Below are positions 41,750 to 50,546 of a stretch of DNA of 64,000 bases, piece by piece. Positions within the stretch are counted from its first letter, which is position 1; each line of letters starts with the position of its first letter. Below the pieces are notes generated by a model. It did no database searches. It saw only the letters and a program-made list of their open reading frames with translations, and was not told the DNA's origin. This DNA comes from Streptomyces sp. SCUT-3. GTDB taxonomy: Bacteria > Actinomycetota > Actinomycetes > Streptomycetales > Streptomycetaceae. A program made the position numbers and the translations under genes. The stretch spans positions 5,900,501 through 5,964,500 of the forward strand of contig NZ_CP046907.1 in assembly GCF_014083985.1 (NCBI RefSeq), read 5' to 3'.

Positions 41750-42622
41750 GTGATCGACAAGCGGATGACGGAGGACCAGGTCGTCGCGGAGCTGCGCTCC
41801 GGAATGACGATCGGCATCGGGGGCTGGGGCTCGCGGCGCAAGCCCATGTCCCTGGTGCGGGCCATCCTACGGTCCGACCTCACCGACCTGACCGTGGTCA
41901 CCTACGGCGGACCCGACGTGGGCCTGCTGTGCGCGGCCGGCAAGGTCTCCCGCCTGGTGTACGGCTTCGTCTCGCTGGACTCGATCCCGCTGGAGCCGCA
42001 CTTCCGGGCCGCCCGCCAGAGCGGCGCGGTCGAGGTCACCGAGTGGGACGAGGGCATGCTGCAGGCAGGCCTGTACGCCGCCGCCCAGCGGCTGCCGTTC
42101 CTGCCCCTGCGGGCCGGACTCGGCTCCGACGTGATGCGGTTCGACCCCGGACTGCGCACCGTCACCTCCCCCTACGCGGACGGCGAGGAACTGGTCGCGG
42201 TGCCCGCGCTGCACCTGGACGCCGCCCTGGTGCACCTCAACCGGGCCGACGCCGCCGGCAACGCCCAGTTCCTCGGCCCCGACCCGTACTTCGACGACCT
42301 GTACTGCCAGGCCGCCGACCGGGCCTACGTCTCCTGCGAGCAGATCGTCCCCACCGAGGAACTGACCGCACGGACCGACGTCACCCGGCTGCGGATCCAC
42401 CGCTGGATGGTCTCCGGAGTCGTCGAGGCCCCCAACGGCGCCCACTTCACCTCCTGCGCCCCCGACTACGGCCGCGACGAGTCCTTCCAGCGCGAGTACG
42501 CCGCCGCGGCCGGGGACCCCGAGGCCTGGGAGCGGTTCCGCGCCACCTACCTGTCCGGCACCGAGCAGGACTACCAGCGCGCCGTGGAGGCCCGCGGCGC
42601 GACGACGGGAGTGCAGGCATGA
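41750..42622 (+). CDS. ipdA: Ring-opening CoA hydrolase subunit IpdA
   Basis: A 290-residue class I CoA-transferase-like subunit that matches mycobacterial IpdA: LRSGMTIGIGGWGSRRKPMS, LTVVTYGGPDVGLLCAAGKV, YGFVSLDSIP, EWDEGMLQAGLYAAAQRLPF and VEAPNGAHFTSCAPDYGRDE. IpdAB acts as a hydrolase that opens the last steroid ring (COCHEA-CoA) rather than as a transferase; the Glu in WDEGML is the probable catalytic residue. GTG 41750 is chosen because VIDKR fits the family start. The stop overlaps ipdB (ATGA). Confidence 0.9.
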   Translation: MIDKRMTEDQVVAELRSGMTIGIGGWGSRRKPMSLVRAILRSDLTDLTVVTYGGPDVGLLCAAGKVSRLVYGFVSLDSIPLEPHFRAARQSGAVEVTEWDEGMLQAGLYAAAQRLPFLPLRAGLGSDVMRFDPGLRTVTSPYADGEELVAVPALHLDAALVHLNRADAAGNAQFLGPDPYFDDLYCQAADRAYVSCEQIVPTEELTARTDVTRLRIHRWMVSGVVEAPNGAHFTSCAPDYGRDESFQREYAAAAGDPEAWERFRATYLSGTEQDYQRAVEARGATTGVQA

Positions 42623-43377
42623 GCGAGTTCACCAGGGCCGAGGTCTGCGCCGCGGCCTGCGCCGACGCCTGGCGCGGCGACGGCGAGATCATGGCCGGCC
42701 CCATGGGGCTGACCCCCTCCATCGGCGCCCGCCTGGCCCGCGCCACCTTCGAGCCCGGCCTGCTGCTCTCCGACGGCGAGGCCACCCTGGTCGCCGGCGT
42801 CTGGGCGGTCGACGCGCCGCCGCCGGCCACCGCCGAGGGCTGGGTGCCCTTCCGCACCATCTTCGACCTGCTGGCCACCGGCCGCCGCCACGTGATGATG
42901 GGCCCCAGCCAGATCGACCGGTACGGCAACGCCAACATCTCCGCCATCGGCGACTTCGCCCGCCCGAAGCGGCAACTGCTCGGCGTGCGCGGCGCCCCCG
43001 GCAACACCGTCAACCACCCCACCAGCTACTGGGTGCCCAAGCACACCACCCGCACCTTCGTCGAGCGCGTCGACGTGGTCTGCGGCGTCGGCAACGACAG
43101 CGCCGCGGCGGCCGGCCCGTCCGCCTCCCGCTTCCACGAGCTGCGGCGCGTCGTCACCAACCTGGCCGTGCTCGACTTCGGCGGCCCCGGCGGCACCATG
43201 CGGCTCGTCTCCGTCCACCCCGGCGTCACCGTCGAGGAGGTCACGGCCAACACCGGCTTCGCCCTTCACGTCGACGGCGAGGTTCCCGAGACCCGCACCC
43301 CCACCGACGAGGAACTCGTCCTGATCCGCGAGGTCATCGACCCCAACGGGCGGCGCGACCGGGAGGTCCCGGCATGA
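42619..43377 (+). CDS. ipdB: Ring-opening CoA hydrolase subunit IpdB
   Basis: The 252-residue partner of IpdA. Family segments are MGLTPSIGARLARATFEPGL, GWVPFRTIFDLLATGRRHVM, GPSQIDRYGNANISAIGDF, GAPGNTVNHPTSYWVPKH and TNLAVLDFGGPGGTMRLVSV. It lacks the CoA-transferase glutamate, as known for IpdB, and completes the active site of the heterodimer. Start overlaps ipdA and stop overlaps ipdC (both ATGA), so the three are made in stoichiometric order. Confidence 0.9.
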   Translation: MSEFTRAEVCAAACADAWRGDGEIMAGPMGLTPSIGARLARATFEPGLLLSDGEATLVAGVWAVDAPPPATAEGWVPFRTIFDLLATGRRHVMMGPSQIDRYGNANISAIGDFARPKRQLLGVRGAPGNTVNHPTSYWVPKHTTRTFVERVDVVCGVGNDSAAAAGPSASRFHELRRVVTNLAVLDFGGPGGTMRLVSVHPGVTVEEVTANTGFALHVDGEVPETRTPTDEELVLIREVIDPNGRRDREVPA

Positions 43378-44546
43378 CCGCGCCCCCGCCCGGTGCACCG
43401 CGCCCCGCCCCCGTCCCGGCCCGCGCCCCGCACCCCGCGCTGCACACCGCCCTGTGCGAACTCGTCGGCGTCCGGTACCCGATCGTGCAGACCGGCATGG
43501 GCTGGGTCTCCGGACCCGAGCTGACCGCCGCCACCGCCGAGGCCGGCGGCCTGGGCATCCTGGCCAGTGCCACCCTCTCCCTGGAGGAGACCCGCACCGC
43601 AGTCCGCGCCGTCCGCGAGCGCACCGGCGCCCCCTTCGGGGTCAACCTGCGCGGCGACGCCCCCGACGTGCTCGAACGCGCCGACCTGCTGGTGCGCGAG
43701 GGCGTCAGGGTCGCCTCCTTCGCCCTCGCCCCCGGCGAGCGGGTCGTCCGGCGGCTGAAGGACTCCGGCCTGGTCGTCATCCCCTCCGTCGGCGCCCGCC
43801 GCCACGCGGAGAAGGTCCAGGCCTGGGGCGTGGACGCGGTGGTGGTGCAGGGCGCGGAGGGCGGCGGGCACACCGGCGCCGTCCCCACCTCCGTCCTGCT
43901 CCCGCAGGTCGTCGACGCCGTCGACATCCCCGTCGTCGCCGCCGGCGGCTTCCACGACGGACGCGGCCTGGTCGCCGCCCTCGCCCAGGGCGCCGTCGGC
44001 ATCGCCATGGGCACCCGCTTCCTGCTCACCAGCGACAGCACCGTCCCGGACCCCGTCAAACGCGAGTACCTGGCGCGCGGCGTCACCGACACCGTCGTCA
44101 CCTCCGTCCTCGACGGCGTCCCCCAGAGGGTGCTGCGCACCGAACTGGTGGACCGGCTGGTCGAGGCCGGCCCCCTGTCCCGGCTCGGCCGCTCCCTCCG
44201 GCACGCCCTCGCCTTCCGGCGGATGTCCGGCATCCCCTGGAGCGACATGGTCCGCGAGGGCCTGGCCATGCGCCGCAGCCACGAACTGGGCTGGACCCAG
44301 GTGCTCATGGCCGCCAACACCCCGATGATGCTGCGCTCGAGCATGGTCGACGGCCGCACCGACCTGGGCACCCTCGCCTCCGGCCAGGTCGCCGGCCTCA
44401 TCGACGACCTACCCAGCTGCGCCGAGCTCGTCGACCGCATCGTCACCGGGGCGACCGACGTCCTCGAACGCCTCACCGCGGCCCCCGCCGTTCGCCCCGC
44501 CCCCGCAGCCCCCGCCCCCGCCCCCGCAGCCGGAGGAGAGTCATGA
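43374..44546 (+). CDS. ipdC: Flavin-dependent oxidoreductase IpdC (NMO family)
   Basis: A 390-residue TIM-barrel flavoprotein of the nitronate monooxygenase family. It matches IpdC from ring C/D catabolism: YPIVQTGMGWVSGPELTAAT, AEAGGLGILASATLSLEE, REGVRVASFALAPGERVV, VVVQGAEGGGHTGAVPTSVL (FMN phosphate loop), AAGGFHDGRGLVAALAQGAV, GTRFLLTSDSTVPDPVKREY and GQVAGLIDDLPSCAELVD. It reduces or dehydrogenates an indanone CoA-ester before ring opening. The last 25 residues are a Pro/Ala tail. ATGA overlaps on both sides. Confidence 0.9.
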   Translation: MTAPPPGAPRPAPVPARAPHPALHTALCELVGVRYPIVQTGMGWVSGPELTAATAEAGGLGILASATLSLEETRTAVRAVRERTGAPFGVNLRGDAPDVLERADLLVREGVRVASFALAPGERVVRRLKDSGLVVIPSVGARRHAEKVQAWGVDAVVVQGAEGGGHTGAVPTSVLLPQVVDAVDIPVVAAGGFHDGRGLVAALAQGAVGIAMGTRFLLTSDSTVPDPVKREYLARGVTDTVVTSVLDGVPQRVLRTELVDRLVEAGPLSRLGRSLRHALAFRRMSGIPWSDMVREGLAMRRSHELGWTQVLMAANTPMMLRSSMVDGRTDLGTLASGQVAGLIDDLPSCAELVDRIVTGATDVLERLTAAPAVRPAPAAPAPAPAAGGES

Positions 44547-45331
44547 CCGCGCCCGTACCGGCCCCCCGCCCCCACCCCGGCCACGGACTGCTGACCGGCC
44601 GCACCGCCCTGGTCACCGCGGCCGCCGGCACCGGCATCGGCTTCGCCACCGCCCGCCGCCTCGCCGAGGAGGGCGCCCGCGTCGCCATCAGCGACCGCCA
44701 CGAGCGCCGCCTGGCCGAGGCCGCCGACCGGCTGGCCGAGGTCACCGGCAGCAGGCCCCCGGCGATTGTCTGCGACGTCACCTCCCAGGACGACGTCGAC
44801 CGGATGTTCGCCACCGCGATCGGCGAACTCGGCCACCTCGACGTCCTCGTCAACAACGCCGGCCTCGGCGGCACCGCGGAGCTCGTCGACATGACCGACG
44901 AGCAGTGGTCCACCGTCCTGGACGTCTCCCTCAACGGCACCTTCCGCTGCACCCGCGCCGCCCTGCGGCACATGGTCCCCCGCGGCACCGGGGCCGTCGT
45001 CAACAACGCCTCGGTGATCGGCTGGCGCGCCCAGCGCGGCCAGGCCCACTACGCCGCCGCCAAGGCCGGCGTGATGGCGCTCACCCGCTGCGCCGCCGTC
45101 GAGGTCGGCCGCTCCGGGGTCCGGGTCAACGCCGTCGCCCCCAGCATCGCCATGCACCCCCACCTGGCCAAGGTCACCAGCGACGAACTGCTGGACAGGC
45201 TCGCCGCCGACGAGGCATTCGGCCGCGCCGCCGAACCGTGGGAGGTCGCCGACGTCATCGTCTTCCTCGCCAGCGACTACTCCTCGTACATGACCGGCGA
45301 GGTCGTCTCGGTGAGCAGTCAGCACCCCTGA
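44543..45331 (+). CDS. ipdF: SDR dehydrogenase IpdF
   Basis: A 262-residue SDR that matches mycobacterial IpdF closely: GHGLLTGRTALVTAAAGTGI (cofactor site with the unusual AAAGTGIG), ISDRHERRLAEAADRL, VLVNNAGLGGTAELVDMTDE, NNASVIGWRAQRGQAHYAAA (Ser/Tyr/Lys centre) and FGRAAEPWEVADVIVFLASD ending SSQHP. IpdF oxidises the 5-hydroxy group of 5-OH-HIP-CoA-type intermediates. It is coupled to ipdC. Confidence 0.9.
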   Translation: MTAPVPAPRPHPGHGLLTGRTALVTAAAGTGIGFATARRLAEEGARVAISDRHERRLAEAADRLAEVTGSRPPAIVCDVTSQDDVDRMFATAIGELGHLDVLVNNAGLGGTAELVDMTDEQWSTVLDVSLNGTFRCTRAALRHMVPRGTGAVVNNASVIGWRAQRGQAHYAAAKAGVMALTRCAAVEVGRSGVRVNAVAPSIAMHPHLAKVTSDELLDRLAADEAFGRAAEPWEVADVIVFLASDYSSYMTGEVVSVSSQHP

Positions 45332-45445
45332 GCCCCCGTCCGAGCCCCCGTCGGGACCACGCGCCGGCACCCCCGGCCCCCGACACCGGCCCCCGACACC
45401 TGCCGGCCGGCCCCGACCCGGCCGGCCCCGACCCAGGAGACACAC

Positions 45446-46243
45446 ATGGGCGCAGAGATCATCAGGACCGGAGTCGACGAACGCGGCATCGCCGAGGTCG
45501 TCGTCGACTGCCCGCCGGTCAACGCCCTGCCGGTGGCCGGCTGGTACCGGCTCGCGGAGGCGCTCACCTCCCTCGGCCGCGACCCCCGGGTGCGGGTGGT
45601 GGTGCTGCGCGCCGAGGGCCGCGGCTTCAACGCCGGCGTCGACATCAAGGAGATCCAGGCCGACGACGGCCACACCGCCCTGATCGGCGCCAACCGCGGA
45701 TGCTTCGCCGCCTTCGCCGCCGTCTACGACTGCCCGGTGCCGGTGATCTCGGCGGTCAACGGCTTCTGCCTCGGCGGCGGCATCGGCCTGGTCGGCAACT
45801 CGGACATCGTCGTCGCCGCCGAGGACGCCGTCTTCGGCCTGCCCGAGGTGGACCGCGGCGCCCTCGGCGCCGCCACCCACCTGTCCCGCCTGGTGCCGCT
45901 GCACAAGGCCAGGGCCATGATGTACACCTCCGCCACCGCCACCGCCGCCGAACTGCACGCCTTCGGCTCCGTGCTGGAGGTCGTGCCGAACGACCGGCTG
46001 CGCGAGCGGGCCCTCGCCCTCGCCGCCGGGATCGCCGCGAAGAACCCGGTGGTGGTCCGTGCCGCCAAGGAGGCCTTCACCGGCATCGACCTGTGGGACG
46101 TCAAGCGCAGCTACCGCTACGAGCAGGGCTTCACCTTCGAGCTCAACCTCTCCGGAGTCGCCGACGAGGTCCGCGACACCTTCGGCCGCGGCGCCGCCGG
46201 CAACGGCACCGCCGACCGCACCACCGCGGGCGGGGAGGGCTGA
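45446..46243 (+). CDS. echA20: Crotonase-family ring-D hydrolase EchA20
   Basis: A 265-residue crotonase with oxyanion-hole segments RGFNAGVDIKEIQADDG and LGGGIGLVGNSDIVVAAEDA, plus VFGLPEVDRGALGAATHLSR and PLHKARAMMYTSATATAAEL. This is the EchA20 pattern. EchA20 opens ring D of HIEC-CoA by hydrolysis, giving the substrate of IpdAB. It starts 115 bases after ipdF with AGGAGA at the usual distance. The C-terminal 15 residues are a Gly/Thr-rich tail. Confidence 0.85.
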   Translation: MGAEIIRTGVDERGIAEVVVDCPPVNALPVAGWYRLAEALTSLGRDPRVRVVVLRAEGRGFNAGVDIKEIQADDGHTALIGANRGCFAAFAAVYDCPVPVISAVNGFCLGGGIGLVGNSDIVVAAEDAVFGLPEVDRGALGAATHLSRLVPLHKARAMMYTSATATAAELHAFGSVLEVVPNDRLRERALALAAGIAAKNPVVVRAAKEAFTGIDLWDVKRSYRYEQGFTFELNLSGVADEVRDTFGRGAAGNGTADRTTAGGEG

Positions 46244-46244
46244 G

Positions 46245-47381
46245 ATGGACCTGACCTGGAGCCCCGAGGACGAGGCGTTCCGCGCCGAGGCGAGGGCCTG
46301 GCTGGAGGCCAACGTGCCGCGGCGGCCGCTGCCCTCCGGCGACACCCGCGAGGGGTTCGCCGCCCACCTGGAGTGGGAGCGCACGCTGTTCGACGCCCGC
46401 TGGGCCGTGGTCTCCTGGCCCGAGGAGTACGGCGGCCGGGACGCCTCCATCTGGCAGTGGCTGATCTTCGAGGAGGAGTACTACCGCGCCGGGGCCCCGC
46501 AGCGGGTCACCCAGAACGGCATCTTCCTGCTCGCCCCCACCGTCTTCGAGTTCGGCACCCCCGAGCAGCAGCGGCGCATCCTGCCCCGGATGGCGGCCGC
46601 CCGGGACCTGTGGGCCCAGGGCTGGTCCGAGCCCGGCGCCGGAAGCGACCTGGCGGGCATCCGCAGCCGCGCCGTCCGCGACGAGGCCGCCGGCGGCTGG
46701 CGCCTGACCGGCCAGAAGACGTGGACCACCCGCGGAGCCTTCTGCACCCACCTGTTCGGCCTGTTCCGCACCGACCCCGAGGCGCAGCGCCACCGCGGCC
46801 TGACCTACTTCCTGGTCCCGCTGGACGCCCCCGGAGTCACCGTGCGCGGCTTCGAACGCCTCGACGGTGACGAGGGGTTCGCCGAGGTCTTCCTCGACGA
46901 CGTCTTCGTCCCCGACACGGACGTCCTCGGCGGCGTCGACCGGGGCTGGTCGGTGGCCATGGCCACCACCGGCTCCGAGCGCGGCCTGACCCTGCGCTCG
47001 CCCGGCCGCTTCCTCACCGCCGCCGAACGCCTGCTCGACCTGGCGCGCTCCCTCCCGGACGGCCCCGGTGCGCACCGCGACCGGGTGGTGCAGTCCTGGA
47101 TCGACGCCCAGGCCTACCAGCTGTTCACCCTCGAACAGGTCACCGCCCTCGCCGAGGGCCGGCCGGCCGGCGCGGAGTCCAGCCTCAACAAGCTCTTCTG
47201 GTCCGAACTGGACATACGGCTGCACGAGACCGCGCTCGACCTGCTCGGCCCCGCGGCCGAGACCGACGGCCCGTGGAGCAAGGGGTTCCTCTTCTCGCTG
47301 GCCGGCCCGATCTACGCGGGCACCAACGAGATCCAGCGCAACATCGTCGCCGAGCGGCTGCTCGGCCTGCCGAGGAGGTGA
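46245..47381 (+). CDS. Acyl-CoA dehydrogenase, FadE31-like
   Basis: A 378-residue flavoprotein that begins just after the echA20 stop. It matches the FadE31 type: PEEYGGRDASIWQWLIFEEE, YYRAGAPQRVTQNGIFLLAP, DLWAQGWSEPGAGSDLAGIR, TGQKTWTTRGAFCTHLFGLF, GLTYFLVPLDAPGV, and the FAD/CoA end YAGTNEIQRNIVAERLLGLP. It should dehydrogenate a ring-derived acyl-CoA, probably as a heterodimer with the shorter dehydrogenase that follows, as steroid acyl-CoA dehydrogenases form alpha2beta2 complexes. Confidence 0.85.
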   Translation: MDLTWSPEDEAFRAEARAWLEANVPRRPLPSGDTREGFAAHLEWERTLFDARWAVVSWPEEYGGRDASIWQWLIFEEEYYRAGAPQRVTQNGIFLLAPTVFEFGTPEQQRRILPRMAAARDLWAQGWSEPGAGSDLAGIRSRAVRDEAAGGWRLTGQKTWTTRGAFCTHLFGLFRTDPEAQRHRGLTYFLVPLDAPGVTVRGFERLDGDEGFAEVFLDDVFVPDTDVLGGVDRGWSVAMATTGSERGLTLRSPGRFLTAAERLLDLARSLPDGPGAHRDRVVQSWIDAQAYQLFTLEQVTALAEGRPAGAESSLNKLFWSELDIRLHETALDLLGPAAETDGPWSKGFLFSLAGPIYAGTNEIQRNIVAERLLGLPRR

Positions 47382-47388
47382 CCGCCGG

Positions 47389-48402
47389 ATGCGCTTCTCG
47401 ACAGCCGAGAACGACGCGGCCCTGGCCGGGGCCGTGGCCGACCTGCTGGCCAAGGAGGCCGGCCCCGAGGAGATCCGGGCCGGCTGGCCGGGAGGCCGCA
47501 GCGAACGGGTCGACGCCGTGTGGCGCAAGCTCGCCGGGGTCGGCGTGGCGGGCACCCTCGTCCCGGAGGCCGACGACGGCCTGGGCCTGGACGAGAACGC
47601 CCTGCCGCCGCTGCTGACCGAACTGGGCCGCTCCGGCCTGCCGGTGCCCGCCGCGGAGACCGTCGCCGTCGGCGCGCCGCTGCTGGCCGCGGCCGGAGCC
47701 CCGCAGCTGGCCGGCGTCCTGGCCGGGGACCTGCTGCTCACCGCGTCCGCGGACCCCGGTGCCCCGGTGCCCTTCGGGACCCGCGCCGACCTGTTCGTCC
47801 TGCGCACCGGCGAGCAGCTGCGGCTGTACGGGCGCGACGAGGTCGACGCCGAGCCGGTCGGCTCGGCCGACGGATCCCGGGCCCTGGCCCGGGTGACCGC
47901 CCCGCCCGGCGGCGGACTGCTGCTGGCCGAGGGGCCGGACGCCGTCGCGGCGGCGTGGCGGCACGGCGTGCTGGGCACCGCCGCGCTGCTGGTCGGACTG
48001 GGGGAGCGGATGGTCGAACTCACCGTCGCCTACGTCGCGGAGCGCCACCAGTTCGGGGTGCCCGTCGGCTCCTTCCAGGCCGTCAAGCACGCCCTGGCCG
48101 ACGCCGAGCTCGCCGTGCGGTTCGCCCGCCCGGCGGTGATGGCGGCCGGCTGGGCGCAGGCCGCAGGCGACCCCGGGGCGGCGGTGCGCACCTCCATGGC
48201 CAAGGTGCTGGCCTCCGACGCGGCGCGGCTGGCCGCCCGCACCGCGATCCAGTGCCACGGCGCCATCGGCTACACCACCGAGTACGACCTCCACCTGTAC
48301 GCCAAGCGGGCCTGGGCGCTGGCTGCCGCCTGGGGCGGCCCCTCGGACCACCGGGAGCTGATCGCCCGCGAACTGGACCTGACGAGAGTGGGACGAGCAT
48401 GA
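47389..48402 (+). CDS. Acyl-CoA dehydrogenase, short partner subunit
   Basis: A 337-residue acyl-CoA dehydrogenase-like protein, shorter than the usual 380. Visible family parts are GVAGTLVPEADDGLGLDENA, GERMVELTVAYVAERHQFGV, PVGSFQAVKHALADAELAV and IQCHGAIGYTTEYDLHLYAK. The middle beta domain is reduced. ATG 47389 has CGAGGAGG before it. With 7 bases to the previous gene, it is the likely beta subunit of an alpha2beta2 complex like FadE31/32. The stop overlaps the next gene (ATGA). Confidence 0.85.
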   Translation: MRFSTAENDAALAGAVADLLAKEAGPEEIRAGWPGGRSERVDAVWRKLAGVGVAGTLVPEADDGLGLDENALPPLLTELGRSGLPVPAAETVAVGAPLLAAAGAPQLAGVLAGDLLLTASADPGAPVPFGTRADLFVLRTGEQLRLYGRDEVDAEPVGSADGSRALARVTAPPGGGLLLAEGPDAVAAAWRHGVLGTAALLVGLGERMVELTVAYVAERHQFGVPVGSFQAVKHALADAELAVRFARPAVMAAGWAQAAGDPGAAVRTSMAKVLASDAARLAARTAIQCHGAIGYTTEYDLHLYAKRAWALAAAWGGPSDHRELIARELDLTRVGRA

Positions 48403-49304
48403 CCGAGCCTTCGCCGACCGATCCGGCCGCGGACGGGCCCGCGCCCGACGGGTCCGCGCCCGACGAGGAGGTCGTGCGCTACGAGCGCCGCGGCCCCGTC
48501 GCGGTGGTGACGATGAACCGCCCGCAGTACCGCAACGCCCAGAACTCGGCGATGACCTACGCCCTCGACGACGCCTTCTACCGGGCCGCCGCCGACGACG
48601 AGGTCAAGGTGGTGGTGCTGGCCGGAGCAGGAAAGCACTTCTCCGCCGGGCACGACATCGGCACCCCCGGCCGGGACGTGGACCGCTCCTTCGACCGCCG
48701 CGCCGGACTGTGGTGGGACCACGTGGGCCGCCCCGGCGGCGAGGGCCGCTTCGCCCGCGAGCAGGAGGTCTACCTCGGCATGTGCCGGCGGTGGCGGGAA
48801 CTGCCCAAACCGGTGATCGCCCAGGTGCAGGGCGCCTGCGTGGCCGGCGGGCTGATGCTCGCCTGGGCGTGCGACCTGATCGTCGCCTCCGACGACGCCT
48901 TCTTCGCCGACCCCGTGGTGCGCATGGGCATCCCCGGCGTGGAGTACTTCGCGCACCCGTGGGTCATGGGCCCCAGGTTCGCCAAGGAGTTCCTCTTCCT
49001 GGGCGAGCGCGTCCCCGCCGACCGGGCGCTCGCCCTGGGCATGGTCAACCGGGTCGTCCCGCGCGACCGGCTTGAGGAGGAGGTGGCCTCCGTCGCCGGG
49101 CGCATCGCGCAGATGCCCCGGATGGGCCTGTCCCTGACCAAGAAGGCCGTCAACCAGGCCGAGGACCTGATGGGCCTGCAGGCCGGCATGGACTCCGTCT
49201 TCGGCCTGCACCACTTCGCCCACGCCCACAACGCCGAGGTCGGCGCCGACTCGCTGGCCGGCCACGACGCCCGCTCCATGCGCGACGCCCAGCGCCGCGA
49301 CTGA
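48399..49304 (+). CDS. Enoyl-CoA hydratase/crotonase family
   Basis: A 301-residue crotonase. After a 25-residue Pro/Asp-rich lead come GPVAVVTMNRPQYRNAQNSA, GAGKHFSAGHDIGTPGRDVD, GACVAGGLMLAWACDLIVAS, DPVVRMGIPGVEYFAHPWVM and RMGLSLTKKAVNQAEDLMGL. The GTPGRDVD...WWDHVGRPGG insertion is typical of larger actinobacterial members. It would hydrate an unsaturated CoA-ester or hydrolyse a beta-dicarbonyl in the cluster pathway. It is not one of the named Ipd proteins, so its step is open. Confidence 0.85.
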   Translation: MTEPSPTDPAADGPAPDGSAPDEEVVRYERRGPVAVVTMNRPQYRNAQNSAMTYALDDAFYRAAADDEVKVVVLAGAGKHFSAGHDIGTPGRDVDRSFDRRAGLWWDHVGRPGGEGRFAREQEVYLGMCRRWRELPKPVIAQVQGACVAGGLMLAWACDLIVASDDAFFADPVVRMGIPGVEYFAHPWVMGPRFAKEFLFLGERVPADRALALGMVNRVVPRDRLEEEVASVAGRIAQMPRMGLSLTKKAVNQAEDLMGLQAGMDSVFGLHHFAHAHNAEVGADSLAGHDARSMRDAQRRD

Positions 49305-49328
49305 CACCCCGTGAGGAGAGAGACCGAC

Positions 49329-50204
49329 GTGAGGGGAATCTGCCAGGACCGCGTGGTCGTCGTCACCGGAGCCGGCCAGGGACTGGGGCGCGAGCACGCC
49401 CTGGCGCTGGCCGCCGAGGGCGCGAAGGTCGTGGTCAACGACCTCGGCGACGCGGCCGCGGCCGTGGCCGGGGAGATCAACGCCTCCGGCGGCACCGCCG
49501 TCGCCGACTCCGGCGACGTCAGCGACTGGGCGTACGCGAAGGCCCTGGTCGACCGGGCGGTCGCCGAGTTCGGAACACTGGACGCACTGGTCAACAACGC
49601 AGGCATCAACCGCGACCGGATGCTGGTGTCGATGACCGAGGAGGAGTGGGACCTGGTCCTGAAGGTCGACCTCAAGGGCCACTTCGCCCCCATGCGGCAC
49701 GCGGCCGCCCACTGGCGCGAGCAGAGCAAGCAGGGCCGCCCGGTCGCCGCCCGCATCGTCAACACCAGCTCGGGCGCCGGGCTGATGGGCAGCGTCGGCC
49801 AGGGCAACTACGGTGCGGCCAAGGCCGGCATCGCGGCCCTGACCGTGACCGCCGCCGCGGAGCTGGCCCGCTACGGCGTCACCGTCAACGCCATCGCCCC
49901 GGCCGCCCGCACCCCCATGACCGAGGCGGTCTTCGCCGAGAGGATGCGGGCGCCCGAGGACGGCTTCGACGCCATGCACCCGGGCAACGTCTCGCCCCTG
50001 GTCGTCTGGCTGGCCGCGGCCGACTCCGCCGACGTCACCGGCCGGGTCTTCGAGGTCGAGGGCGGCACGATCGGCGTGGCCGACGGCTGGCAGTACGGTC
50101 CCCGGACCGTCCGCGACCGGCGCTGGGCCCCCGCCGAGGTCGGCCCGGCCGTCCGCGGCCTGATCGCGAAGGCCCCCGCCCCGGCCCCGGTCTACGGCGC
50201 CTGA
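49329..50204 (+). CDS. SDR dehydrogenase, HSD17B4 N-domain type
   Basis: A 291-residue SDR with VVVVTGAGQGLGREHALALA, VVVNDLGDAAAAVAGEINAS (the NDLG after strand 2 is typical of (R)-3-hydroxyacyl-CoA dehydrogenases), VNNAGINRDRMLVSMTEEEW, IVNTSSGAGLMGSVGQGNYG and AAKAG. GTG 49329 has GAGGAGAGAG before it and is preferred to GTG 49311. With the MaoC hydratase at 40830 it could complete an (R)-specific beta-oxidation turn. It ends the rightward operon before a terminator. Confidence 0.85.
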   Translation: MRGICQDRVVVVTGAGQGLGREHALALAAEGAKVVVNDLGDAAAAVAGEINASGGTAVADSGDVSDWAYAKALVDRAVAEFGTLDALVNNAGINRDRMLVSMTEEEWDLVLKVDLKGHFAPMRHAAAHWREQSKQGRPVAARIVNTSSGAGLMGSVGQGNYGAAKAGIAALTVTAAAELARYGVTVNAIAPAARTPMTEAVFAERMRAPEDGFDAMHPGNVSPLVVWLAAADSADVTGRVFEVEGGTIGVADGWQYGPRTVRDRRWAPAEVGPAVRGLIAKAPAPAPVYGA

Positions 50205-50420
50205 GCGGGCCGGGCCCGCACCCCGACGGACGCCGACACCGCGGTGGCCGGTCCCCGACCGGCCGCCGCGCAGCGTTTCCCCCCGGGCCGCGTCTTCGCG
50301 GAAGGCCCGTGTCCGGTGCGGCCCGTGCCCGGTGCGGCCCGGGACCGCCCGCCCTGCCCGGTCCGCGCCCGTCCCGATCCGCTCGATCCGCCCGTCCGCG
50401 CCCGTCCCGCGACACGACTG

Positions 50421-50450
50421 CGGCCCCCCGGCACATCTGCCGGGGGGCCG
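50421..50450. terminator. Bidirectional hairpin between convergent operons
   Basis: CGGCCCCCCGGCA (50421-50433) pairs perfectly with TGCCGGGGGGCCG (50438-50450) over a 4-base loop. It lies between the rightward operon that ends at 50204 and the leftward fadE30 end at 50547, so it can serve both. Confidence 0.8.
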
Positions 50451-50546
50451 TTCTCGCGTCGCCGGGCGGAGCCGAACGCCCGGCGACGCGGCCCGGTGCC
50501 CGGAGTGCCGGGCGCCGGGGTCCGTGGACGCCGGTGGCGCGGGGCG

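Noticed and set aside
43334-46450. A minus-strand open frame of more than 1000 codons opposite the ipd genes
   Set aside because: It is the mirror of high-GC third positions in real genes. Its translation is Gly/Val/Asp/Arg-rich without family features, while the plus strand has strong matches to IpdC, IpdF and EchA20.
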